A stretch of DNA of 64,000 nucleotides from Rotaria socialis (Eukaryota; Rotifera; Eurotatoria; Philodinida; Philodinidae), in the NCBI GenBank assembly GCA_905331475.1, contig CAJNYU010001443.1, forward strand, positions 171,178 to 235,177. Direction: 5' to 3'. The notes beneath the pieces are model-generated. The model saw nothing but the letters and a program-made list of their open reading frames with translations, was not told where the DNA came from and made no database searches. Position 1 is the first letter of the stretch. The number at the start of each line of letters is the position of its first letter. The position numbers were made by a program, and so were the translations under genes. Below, one piece after another: positions 1-13,600 of the stretch.

Positions 1-3000
1 GTTACAAACAACAGTAATGTACTCAAAACAGAAATAATTTTTAGTAATTATTCTTCACATGCAATGGAAAATATAAAAAAAAGGTGCTACCTTATTTTTT
101 TTTCTCATAAATTTTGAGTGACGATTAGGCACAGCAACAAAAAAAGGCGAATTCAATAGAACAGATATGGAAAATGACATAAAACCTTGTTGAAAGAATA
201 ATTAATATGAATTTCATTGAAGAAAAATAGAAATAATATTGCCGAGAAAACGAGCGTAAAAGTACAAATATGATGAAGTGTAACACTGTGTATAAAGAAC
301 TTTTTCTTATTTATCTTGAGAATACTATTCAAAAAGATTTTTCAACAATAGGATTTGGAAAGATTTAGTTTTCAATCGGGATGAGAGCATTGTATTCATG
401 TTAGTTAGGTCAAAAACGATTAGGAAACAACTTCATCCCATTATCTGAAATAGCCAAGATTAGAAGAATGTTTTTGCCGGAATATTAAGTGAGAACTATT
501 CAAATTTTTGAAATATTCTAAGCTTTTATTGGTAGAAAATGACTATATAAAAAAACTCTCGAAATAATTCTTCTTTTCATTGGAAGAGTAGTCTGTCTAA
601 AACACTGATTTTTGTTTTTCATATTCGAATGAAATGACTGTTGTCTTCTATCGCCGATGAACTAATTTAAGCTCACACTATCATGGTAATTTACATAGAT
701 GTTCAAAGGAAACGCTGTGCATCCTGAGTATACCTGGTGCCTTTGATGAAAGTTATTCTACGATGATTTTCCATTTTACTAACATTGACTAAAGACAATG
801 AAAAATATTCTTTTCGAATGCTAATTTGATACACACCGATGAATTCAATGATAGTTTACAATTATCACAGATTCCGACATAAATGATGTTTTATATCTCA
901 ACATTCTTCGATTATTTTATACTTATGGGATAGCAAACTGAATGAACCCTTTTTACATTTGTTTTTGATCTACGTAGTTAAAACTGTCAACTATACTACC
1001 ACATCATTTATTGATTTAGACCATTAAGCTCCACATAGACTATCAAAGAGTGGGGATTATTATAGAAAAATAAAATTGATTGCTACGCGCACTTATGTTG
1101 TTATTATCACCCTGAGAATGTTCCTTGCTTTATGAGATCCATAGGAGTCAAGCAGGATTTTCGTCATTGAAACGTAGAAACTAATAAAAAAAAACCTATC
1201 ATAAACTAGGTTAAAATAATGAGCCTCTGTTGATCTCCGTTTAAATCATTTTTGTTAGGCCTAGTACTACGATTTATTTTGCTTTAATATGGAATAGCAT
1301 GATTCTTTTTACGATGACTCAATATTATGTATTCCTCTGAATATAGGATTAGATTGATGAGATTTACAAAGCAAACAAAAAAAGAAAATGACAAGAAAGG
1401 ATAATCTTTTGTGTCAATTTGATAAGTCTGATTGATGTGAACATTGTTGTAAACCTATGCAACTAATCTAGATTTAAGCCTTCGGTTCTGTTAGTCAGGA
1501 ACAAATTTTCAGCAATTTCGTTTATCAGTACTCAAGAATCTACTCAAATTCTTACAAACTAAAACCTATAGTTGGTTTTATACTAATATTACTCAAAATA
1601 TAAAATTTTATTTCAAATTTGATAACTTAACAGTATTTTGAGAATTCTAATTGAGATCTCATTAACAATGCAAACTATTCCTATCTCAAAGTCAGGCTGC
1701 ATCTTTTGATAGTTTACTCAAGATTAAAACAATTTTTTTTTGATAGAGTTTATGCATTGTTCCTTCCTATTCATTGTTTATTTGCTGATTGTGATAAAAT
1801 TCCATTCAAGAGAATTGATCACTCTAGGGTGGAAAAATAATATGACAATGTCCTCTTTAAGAAAGAAAAAAGAAACGGAAAGACAAACAAAAAACAGCAA
1901 ACCATCGTATACCTTAAACTTTATATTTTATCCAAAAAAGCGCTTCGTTTCGCTTCCACAGTTGATCAAATACAAGAGATCTTTCTGTGATAATTTATTA
2001 CTTGAATTATAAACATTGTATTTTAACTAGCAGAAAATGTCTTGATATTTTCAAAAGTTTTGTTGTAACTTTCGAATTAACACTTACAAGAAAAATCGAG
2101 CACGATTGCCGATTCATTCAAAACGATTAGATCTATTATTAGATATAAAATATGATCATTTTTCTGTTCATTATTACTTTTCACATGACTAAGCTTCTTT
2201 CTTCTTTTACTTTAAAACGAATCTCCATAAAAATTAATTAATTAAAATACATCTATTATTATCCTTGAAAATGAGTCATCTAGAAAAAAAAACTTGCTTG
2301 TAATGAAAATCATGTAAAAAAAGTAACACTATCTCAATGCATTATGGAATAGTTTTACTTAATACTATATGATGCATTTCAATAATAACACATTAAAATG
2401 TTACTTAGGATCGATATGATAAAAAATAATAATAATCATACAACTTTCTATTTTTGACTATATACGAAGTAAATATTCTCTGTCAGTTCTTCAGTTCATA
2501 GAGTACCCAGTAGTGTCAAACTTGAAACTTGAATTCAATTGAAAATAGAAAATTTCAACTTTCGACTCATAGCGATATATGTGTGAGTCACGATTCTTCA
2601 GAATGGTATTGGTTTAAAAGTTGAAAATTGAAAATTTCAATGTTCAATTGAATTCAAGTTTCAAGTTTGATATATATGAGAGTATCAAGTAGATGATAAT
2701 GCTGAATCTATTGAAACTTTAGGAATGATCGAAATAACAATTAATCTAAGTAGTTATTCTTTCTTTTCTTTCTTGTGATTGATTTAATCAACAATTAAGA
2801 TTGTAAACTATTATCGATGATAATTTAATAATGAAACAAAAATTCGATCAAGAACTTTTAATCTTTCGTTTTATTTTATTCATATTATGAAAAACTATAA
2901 CTTGTTCATCTGCTCAATACTTCTCTTTCCATAGACTAAATAAGTTGATTATTGTTCAAGAAGAAAATATACTTTCTATAAATAGATTGAAAGAAAAAGA

Positions 3001-3981
3001 TTCGATTATCTCTATGATTTGACATGCAGTTTTCCAAATCGAATATATTGATATGTTGACTTATATGCATGTTTAATCGTCCATAGTAACCAAGAATTAT
3101 TATCATGATGATGTTCATGTATACATATAGATATGTATATCTACATGTTTGTTTTATTTTTTGTTTTAATATTAAAATTAACGAATAAAAAAAGAATTTG
3201 TTCTTTTATCTAAGAAACATTGAGTTAATAAAAAGAGACATTTTTTGCTTACGTCTCTTGAGTATTTTACTATTTACCCCAAGGACACTTCGAAAATCAT
3301 CAATGTCACACTTGAGACCAATAAGATAAAACAAAAAATGTTTTTATTTGTTCCTATTTATGATTTCATCTCGTGTATCTTATCGATTGTCGTTTTTATT
3401 TTCTAATTGATTCATGAAGAAACTAGAGTAACACGAAAGGGGCAACAAACTTAGCTCACATATGCAGGCACACACCCATAGTCTGACAAAAGAAAAAACG
3501 AGAAGAAAAAGAGTGTTCATTTCTTTCTTTTTTTTCTATATACACTGGAAAATTGATCATCTTTCTCGTTCTTCGTCGATTTTTTATGTCTCTGTAAAAA
3601 AGACTTAGTCCGGTTCTTTCGTCTAAGTTCTGGTGTTCATTCATGTCTGTTGGGGAATCGCATCAATAGAAAGAGAAAAGAGAACAGGGGCGGACTTGTT
3701 CCGTTATGTGTTTCCAACATCGTGGTATAGAAGAAGAAGAAGAAGAAGAAAAAAAACGAAGAAAATGTAGAGATCGTTGAACGTGTTCTTCTTTTTTCTC
3801 ATCAGCCGGCTCGAGCGCAACGCAGTGCGTGTGTCAACAGTATTTTATCTTCTTGCCTGTCTTTAGTTTCTTCTGCTTACTGTGAATACTGTTCCCTGGT
3901 CTTATACTTCAAGACGCATGTTTCTCTGAACGGAAAAGATAGACTAGTTAGATAATCTTGTGAAACTTTAAAGCCAGAGTC
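1..3981. other. Non-coding region upstream of the CaV2 gene
   Basis: No convincing exon is visible on either strand. Open frames are short, AT-rich and lack protein-like composition. The region holds a long foldback at 2516-2670. The last 500 bases are richer in GA/CT, with a GAA run near 3729-3750, and probably carry the promoter and 5' leader of the channel gene that starts at 3982. Confidence 0.6.
2516..2670. repeat. 155-bp foldback with perfect 27-bp inverted arms
   Basis: Bases 2516-2542 are the exact reverse complement of 2644-2670. Inside these arms a second, imperfect pair (around 2549-2562 and 2616-2640) and a small GACTCA/TGAGTC pair continue the stem. The whole unit could fold into one long hairpin. 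It may be a MITE or a hairpin RNA precursor; no target-site duplication is obvious. Confidence 0.7.
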
Positions 3982-6900
3982 ATGGGCGATTTCAATAATG
4001 TATCTGCTATGATCAGGGCTTTGAAAGAAGGTGGTAATTTGGCAGCATTAACTGGCGGTGATCCACATAATCTTCATTCCGGACGAACTGGAGCGTGGAA
4101 AGCAAAAATAAAATACTATGCTAAACAAATTAATTCATCTCATCAACGTTCACTATTCATTTTTTCAAAAAATAATTGGATACGAAAACGAGCTAATGCT
4201 GTTATTGATTGGAAGTAAGTTTCAAAATAATACAATCAAATATGTTAACTAACTGTTGTTTATATTACTATTTCATATTTATTTTTTAGTCCATTTGAAT
4301 ATATGGTGCTATTAACAATTATAGCTAATTGTATTGTTTTAGCACTCGAAGAACATCTACCACATGAAGATAAAACAACATTAGCCAGATCATTAGTTCG
4401 TAATAATGGAAAATAGATAGCATGTCATTTGCGAGTGTTTTGTTTTCTTTTAGGAAAAAACTGAAATTTATTTTATTGGAATTTTTTGCTTTGAAGCTGC
4501 ACTTAAAATAATTGCTCTGGGTTTCGTATTACATGAAGGTTCATATTTAAGGAGTCTTTGGAATGTGATGGATTTTGTTGTTGTTGTTACTGGGTAAATA
4601 AGAGTTCAAAGAAATAATTTTCATATTTTTGAGCGTATTATTTTGTTTATAGTTTAGCGACGATTAGTATTAAAAAGAATAGTTCATTCGATCTACGCAC
4701 ATTACGTGCAGTTCGTGTGCTTCGACCGCTTAAACTTGTCTCAGGCATTCCAAGTTCGTATCACTTTTTGTGTTTCGAATACAATAAAAAAAAATAAGGC
4801 AACTAAATTCTATCTGTAATTTCTATAGGTCTTCAAGTGGTGCTTAAATCTATATTGAAAGCCATGGCTCCATTGTTTCAAATAGCTCTTCTCGTTCTTT
4901 TTGCTATTATTATCTTTGCTATTATTGGCCTTGAACTGTATTCAGGTGTCTTTCATACAACTTGTTTTTATGCAAATCGGACAGGTTAGCAATGAAAAAT
5001 TTTCTTAGTTTCCGAATTATTCAACTTTGAATAAACTATAAATCGAATTGAGCATTATATTGAGAGGAAAGTCTATGTCATATATTGAGATTAAGTAATA
5101 AATAATTTTTAGTCTCATGAGATTACGTGTATTATCTTTTACATATACATATAGAAACCTATTTCTATGTTTTTCTCTCGTAGCTGCTGACAATGATAGT
5201 GACGAATGTAAGTTAAATTCTCTTGTTTATGCTTTTTATTATTATTTATTAATCAAATTTTTAGTAATGTATAAAGGTGAAGACCATCAGTCTACTACAT
5301 GTGGCATACCGGGAGGTAAAATTATTCAAGTCAAAGGACAAAAAAAGGAAATTTTTCAAATTGTCCTTTTTAATTAGAACCGATATGGGGATGGTTGAAT
5401 ATAAAACATGGTGTTTTCACATGTAATATACCCAATGAATCACTGAGTTGTCGAGAATATTGGGAAGGACCTAATAAAGGCATAACTAGTTTTGATAATA
5501 TTGGTTTTGCTATGTTAACTGTTTTTCAATGTATAACTATGGAAGGATGGACACAAATTTTATATTGGGTACGAAAACTATAGTAATCGAATAGAAAAAT
5601 AAACCGTTTCTTTTTTTTTTCTTTCCACAGACAAATGATGCTGTTGGAACGTTGTTTAATTGGCTTTATTTTGTACCATTGATTATTCTCGGTTCATTCT
5701 TTATGCTTAATCTTGTTCTTGGTGTTCTAAGCGGGTATGAAGATTAAGTGCTTTGGGCTTGTATTTATTTCTTTATTTCTTTTTTTGATTGATTATCATT
5801 GATTAGAGAATTTGCAAAAGAACGAGAACGTGTAGAAAATCGTCGAGCTTTCTTAAAAATTCGTCGCCAGCAACAAATCGAACGTGAATATAATAATTAT
5901 ATTGAATGGATTAATCGAGCTGGTAACAAAACTTGTATCTTTTGTAATAAAAACTAATCAATATTCTATTGTATAGAGGATGTCATTTTAAATGAAGAAC
6001 GAACTACTGAACAAGAAAGAAGAGCTATTCATGAAGGTAACCTTTTGTATAAAAAGAATAAAAAGGAAAATTTCTATCCTGTTTTTTTTCTTTGACATTT
6101 TTTCTTAGCTCGAAAATATGCGCAATTAAAGAAAAGTCGGCATACTCGTGCAGGCAAACAGCATAGTGTTGATGATGATGAAGAAGATATCGGTATGTGT
6201 TTACGAACTAGTATTGTCTATTTTGTTCGTTTGGAACTCGTTCTAGACAATGCCTTTAATCGTGGTCGAGGTACAGATATTGAACGCCCTGATAGACCAA
6301 GAACTTTAATGCGTCGATGGCATATTCACCAACGTGTGATTAAGTAATAGAGCATTTAAAGAAGAAGAAAAAAAATCATTTGCTATTTTTATTTGTAATA
6401 TCTAGAAGTAAAATTCGTATCTTAGTTAAAACTCAAGCATTCTATTGGACTGTTATTGTATTGGTATTTTTGAATACTGTTTGTGTTGCTATTGAACATG
6501 ATCGACAAAAACAATTTCTAACGGATTTTTTGTGTATGATAAAAGATCCATTGAAAAATATACTTTTCATAGGTTTTTTTTATACTTGTATAGATATTGC
6601 TGAATTTATATTTTTGGGTTTATTCGTTTTTGAAATGCTTTTTAAAATGTATGGCCTTGGAGTTGATCGATATTTTGCATCATCATTTAATATATTTGAT
6701 TTTGTCGTATGTTTCAAAGATTTACATCATTCAATTTATTCTTGTTTTCGCTAAAGGTTATTTTTGGCTCAATATTTGAAGTTATTTGGACACATTTTAA
6801 TCCAGAAGAATCGTTTGGTGTTTCAGTTCTTCGATCTTTACGCCTTTTAAGAATATTTAAAGTCACTCGGTAAGTTAGATAATTTACTATTCGGTAAAGT

Positions 6901-9900
6901 TGACCCATGTGCTTCTTGGATATATGTGAGCATATTCAACGGACCCCTATGATATTTTATAAAGGCAATTCGATCTCGTCAGGCGTGTTAAATTAGACGT
7001 AAATGGATATAGCTCTTATATTTGCGAGGAGAAAAAAAGATACAGGTTAATATGTCAAGGAATCAAAATTGAGAAAATTTTTTTGTAAGAATATACTATT
7101 TTGTTCACGAGAAGGCCTCATTAAAAAGATCTCCGACTGTTTCTTTTCATAGTAGCAATAGCTAACAGTCATCTTAACAATTTTCTTCATCGGAAACATT
7201 GTTCTCAATAGAGAACAATGCTATGATTTTCTTCTTCTACTTCTTAGTACATTCAATCGAATATTAGTGAAATCAATATTTATCCGTAATCATACTAATT
7301 ACTGTCGACATATAAAATATCTTTATATATATATATATACATATTTTTTTAAATTCTATTCTATAGGCATTGGGCATCTTTACGTAATTTAGTCGTATCA
7401 CTCTTGAGTAGTATGCGATCTATTGTCAGTCTACTGTTTCTTCTCTTCTTATTCATTCTTATATTCGCTTTATTGGGTATGCAATTATTCGGTGGCGAGT
7501 AAGTTAATCTCTTTTCTGTCTTATTAAACATTTCTAAATATTTATATATATATTATTTTCTTTTGCGTTCGTATCGAATAGATTTAGTTTTGAAGATGAA
7601 ACTCCATTACAAAATTTTAATAAATTTGCCACTGCACTAATAACTGTCTTTCAAGTAAGAGAATAATGCGTTGGTTTTAAGAGAAACAAAACAAAGAATA
7701 TTGATTTCTTCTTTTTGTCAGATTTTGACTGGTGAAGATTGGAATGAAATCATGTATAATGGAATTATATCGCAAGGAGGAGCCAATGGTATAGGAATGA
7801 TCTATTCGCTTTATTTCATTATTCTTGTCTTATTTGGCAATTGTAAGTAGTTTCATTTGATTGTGTATTTTTTATTTTAATATCTATTGAATTTGAAATA
7901 ATTAGATACATTATTAAATGTCTTTTTGGCTATTGCTGTCGATAATTTAGCTAATGCACATGAATTAACAAAAGATGAAGAAGAAGAACAAGCAGCTGAA
8001 GAAGAAGTAATCGGATTAAATGATTATTTCTTTTGACAGTTTTGAACATAAATCCTAATCTGATATTTTTTTTAGAAACGCGAACGTGAATCAAAGGATG
8101 TCGAATCGATGTTTAAATTAGGTGCAGCACAAGCAGAAGCAGCAACAACAACAGCGGCGACGACGACGACGGCAGCAGCAGCAGCAGCAGCATCAAATGC
8201 AAAAGCAAAGAAAAACGAACCAGAAACAGCTCTGAATAGAAATAATCCTCAACAAATGTATTTCAATGAACATACTAAGATATTTGTTTTAATCATATTT
8301 ATTTTATTTTCATTTTTTAGTGCAAAGAAAGGACATGTTGACAATACTGCTAAGATATCTTTTGATAATCAATCTCCGGCACCATATAATTCATCAAGTT
8401 CAAAAGCAAATACAGATTTTTTAGATAGACAACTATTTGAAAAAGCAGATTTAGATTATATACCTGGCTTAGATTATGATCTCGGTCCAGTTTTTATTCC
8501 AAGTAATATTCTATTTTCTTCGTTATTCGAAATAGAGAACTTTAATTTGATCTTTTTGTTTTGTTTGAATAGCATCCTTAGATCAATTGCCAGGACTTGA
8601 TCAAAGTGCTGCAGCTGCTAAAGCTCGTGCTGAGGAAGAAGCAAGAAAAAAACGAGAAGCAGCTGCAGCAGAAGCCGATGCTAAAAGAAAAGAACGAGCA
8701 ACACGTGTTGTTAAACCTATTCTTCCATATAGCTCAATGTTTATATTTAGTAGTACTAATCCGTATGTAGAAAGACACAGAGAAAAAAACTATATTCTAC
8801 TGGTTTTATTTTTGGTATTTATAGTATTCGTCGACTTTGTCATTTTATTGTTACTCTTCGTTATTTTGAATTACTTATAATGATTGTCATATGCCTTAGT
8901 TCAATATCGTTAGCTGCTGAAGATCCTGTACATGAAAATTCCAATCGTAATCTTATACTTAATTATCTTGATTACGCATTTACTGGCGTATTTACTGTTG
9001 AATTATTACTCAAAGTCTGTTGATCATCTATTAAATAAATCATTTCGATAATTTCAAATCGTTATAGATCGTCGATTTGGGTGTTGCACTTCACGAAGGA
9101 GCCTACTGTCGTGATGTATGGAATCTACTTGATGCTCTTGTTGTTATTTGTGCGTTAGTCGCGTTTGGTTTTACGTAAGAAAATCTTCATAATTACGATG
9201 TTTTTCTTTTGTATAAATAATGTATTTTAATAGGGAAAATGGAGCCGGTAAAAATTTGAATACAATCAAATCTCTACGTGTTCTTCGTGTATTACGCCCG
9301 TTAAAAACTATAAATCGTGTACCTAAATTAAAAGCAGTATTTGATTGTGTGATTACATCATTATCTAATGTTTTGACAATTTTGTAAGTTTATCTTCATT
9401 TTTCTTTTGAATTTTTTTATAGTATTTAAATTTTCTATCATAGAATTGTATATATGTTATTTCAATTTATTTTTGCTGTCATTGCTGTACAATTATTTAA
9501 AGGAAAATTCTATCGATGTTCGGACTTATCGAAAGTAACACCAGAAGAATGCCAGTTCGTATCGATAATCTTATTCTTTGCTTTGTATATTTCAATTATT
9601 GTTTATGATTTAATAGAGGAAACTATTTTGACTTTGGTAATGGAAAACGTAAACCAGACTGCAAAAAAAGATCATGGGATCCATATGATTTTACCTATGA
9701 TAGTGTACCACAAGCTATTCTAACTTTATTTACAGTACAAACAGGTGAAGGATGGCCAACGTAAGTTATTTTCGTTCTTTTGTAATGGATAACAAATCTT
9801 GTTTGCTTTTTGTTTTGTTTAGTGTCTTACAACATTCAATTGATGCTACTGGTATTAATCGTGGTCCTCAGCCGGGCCATCGACTTGAAGTAGCAGTGTT

Positions 9901-10611
9901 TTATGTGGTTTATTTTATTGTATTTCCATTCTTTTTTGTCAATATTTTCGTGGCCTTAATTATTATAACATTTCAAGATCAAGGACAAAAAGAATTAGAA
10001 GAAGCAGAAATTGATAAAAATCAAGTAAATTACATTGATTTTTTGTTAGATTCATCTTCAATTGAGTATCTTTTGTTTTTCAAGAAATCATGTATTGATT
10101 TTGCATTGAATGCTAAACCAATTCAACGATGTAAACCAAAACAAGAAGGTTCATTGCGTTATCGCATTTGGCAATTATGTACATCATCATACTTTGAATT
10201 TTGTATTATGGTTATGATTGCACTGAATACTTGTGTACTCATGGCAAAAGTAAGTTTACTATTCAATAGATAAAACTCGATAAATTTTATTTCATCTTGT
10301 TTCAACAATCAACTTTTGAATATTTGTATTTTGTTTGTTTTGTTTCTATAGTACTATCGTAGTCCATCGACTTATAATGATATATTGACATATGCTAATA
10401 CAACATTTACAGCTCTATTTACTGTTGAGAGTATTCTGAAAATTATTGCGTTTGGTTTAAGAGTATGTTAATCATAATACAAAGAAATATGTTTATAGAA
10501 TAAAATTATATTTTAGAATTATTTTCGTGATAAATGGAATGCATTTGATTTTATTACAGTACTTGGTAGTATTGCTGATGTACTCGTTACTGAATTTCGA
10601 GTATGTTTGTC

Positions 10612-10642
<31 letters not shown>

Positions 10643-13600
10643 TGAAAGTTTATTGATTTGTGTTTTAGCTAACTAAAGCAAATGTCGCTCTTTCAGTTGG
10701 TCCACAAAAACATAAGGTATGAATCGAAAATTAAATTCATATTCAAAAATGATCGGGCCGGGTCAATTATGATATTATGGTTTCTAAGAGAGTTGAAAAA
10801 TATTTTTCAAAAGAAATCCTACATATTTACCAGAGTTTTTTTCCTCCTATTTCACTCATTTTATGATTAGGAAATGAAAAGATTATTTCTTAGTTGAGAA
10901 AGTTCGTGACGTTATGACATTCAAGAAGTCGATTTTCTCAAAAGGAAAACAGTTAGGTAGCTTTGTTCGATTTTACTATTTCTGAAATAGGATCTAAAAC
11001 GTGTACAGAAGTATAGCAGGTGAAAAATCGGAACTCCATAGTATATGGCAAACAGTACATTAATAAAAATATGGTAAAAACTAATGAACTACTTCCTATT
11101 TTGCAAAAATCTCTCGAGGATTCAGTAAAAGGATGTTGAACTAATGTATCGCAAACGGGAAAGAATAAAACAGTTTATCTGTGACAAGTAACAGTAGCTA
11201 CGTACATCATAGTTCACATTTTGATCCCCTCAAGAATCGCGTTAACAGCTTTTTTATCTAATTTCTTCTACCAAAAAACATCTTTAATATATTCAAACAA
11301 TTTCAATATTAAATGGATAATCTCTAACCAGCCATGAGCAAAAAAAAGGAGGTTTCAATAGCATCTAATCATAATTCAAAACTAATTAACATAGAAACTT
11401 TTTTAATTGAAATTAATAAAAAATTATTAAATTCAACACTACGTATTTCGTGTTATTTGGTTCGACCAGATAGTTCAAACTTATCTGTTATTCTATTTGT
11501 AGAATACGTTGCTTAACTTGGGTTTTCTTCGTTTATTTCGTGCGGCTCGTTTAATAAAACTTCTTCGTCAAGGTTACACAATTCGTATTTTACTTTGGAC
11601 ATTCATGCAATCATTTAAAGTACAAACAAAACTTTTTCTTGTTGGAATTTCGATTTCTAAAACACACTTATTTTTCAGGCTCTACCCTATGTTTGTCTAT
11701 TGATTGCAATGTTGTTTTTTATTTATGCTATTATTGGCATGCAGGTATAATATGTTTATTTCTTTTTAATTTATAGTTTTCATTAGTTGACCAATTGTTT
11801 TGTAATGAGTAAAAAAGAAAATTTGATTTAACCTGCAGATGTTTGGTAATATAAAAGTCGATCATGGATCGGCAATACACAATCACAATAATTTTCAGAA
11901 CATTTTTCAAGCTACACTCGTCTTATTCAGGCAAGAGAATCACTTCTCTAGATCATATTTATTCATTCATTCATATTTTCATTGATTGAAGTAGAAAATT
12001 CTTTATTTTTTTTTTCGCATTTTATCTATATAATTTATTATTATTATTATTTTCGTGTCATGTGATGGTAGTGGTCAAGTTTAGTTTTTTTTTTTCTTTT
12101 CATAAGTTTTTATTATTATTATTATTATTATTAACTTTTGCATGTGATATAATATTTCTTTTTTGTTTACCTATGAAAAACAAAGGTTTTTGGAAATGTT
12201 CGTCATGAATCGAGTACAGCCGAGATAAATCGACACAATAATTTTTCCAATTTTTTTTATGCTTTAATGCTCTTGTTCAGGTATTTGTGATTGTTGTAGC
12301 TTGATATATGCTTTCTGTTTTAAAAATATGGTTGTTCTGTATTTAATTTAAAACCTTTGCGATACTATTTAGATGTGCAACAGGAGAAAGTTGGCAGGCT
12401 GTTATGTTAGCATGTAAAGCTGGAGTTGAATGCCAACTTCAATCTCACACTCGAGGATATAATCAACCCGCAACTGTATATACGCATCCATCAGCAGGAT
12501 CAGCATGTATTGCAGCGTCACCGCCAAAACATGATGCTACTTTTGGTAGATGTGGATCAGATTTTGCATATCTTTATTTTTGTTCATTTGTTTTTCTTTC
12601 GTCATTTTTAGTAAGTATAAAAAAGCAATGATTGTTTGAAATAAATATAACCTGTGCATTTTTATTTAGATGTTAAATTTATTCGTTGCGGTTATAATGG
12701 ATAATTTTGATTATTTAACAAGAGATTCATCTATATTAGGTGCACATCATCTAGATGAATTTCTTCGTGCTTGGTCCGAATATGATCCAGATGGAACGTA
12801 TGTTTTTTTGTTTCTCATGAAATATTATTATCATAGAGCTATGTGTTATGTGTTTAAATAGAGGAAAATTAGAATATACAAAAATGTTCGAAATGTTACG
12901 ACTTATGTCACCGCCTGTTGGATTTGGGACAAAATGTCCATCGAAATTAGCTTATAAAGTAAGTAAATGTTAATATATTTAATTGAATCGACAGCGACTG
13001 ATCAGATAAATAAAATAATTGCTAATGTCCGTATTGAATTCAAAGACTGACCATTATATAAGCTCAGTAGAAGAATGGCAGAGTTTAAATTTTATTAAAA
13101 ATAGTATCAAACAGAAATAGGACTGAAAATCCAACTTCGCGAATGGTTGATATTAAGCTTTCATCTATAAATTTTGTTTAGGACATCAGTCAACTGAGAT
13201 GATTTTCTCTTCACAATTGAAATGTACAATTTGTAAAATATTTTAAATTCTTAATTTAGCGTTTAATTCGTATGAATATGCCTATTGATGATAAACGTCA
13301 AGTTCATTTTACTACTACACTCTTTGCACTTATTCGTGAATCACTTGGAATTAAAATGAGTGCAGGTAAATTTTCTTAGAATAGTTTTGCTTGAAAACCT
13401 TAATGCATTTTGTTTAGCTGCTGAAGAGATGGATGAAGCTGATAATGAACTACGTGACGTTCTATGTAAAGTTTGGCCTAATCATGCAAAAAAGCATATT
13501 AAATTACACGAAGGTGGAACGAAACCATTACTCGATCTGGTTTTACCACCTAAAAATGGTAGGAATATATTTTTGTTTTTCTATAAATAGAAAAATAGTA

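Noticed and set aside
1740-2012. 90-codon open frame upstream of CaV2
   Set aside because: Starts with TTG, is AT-driven in composition, and has no family resemblance or splice support.
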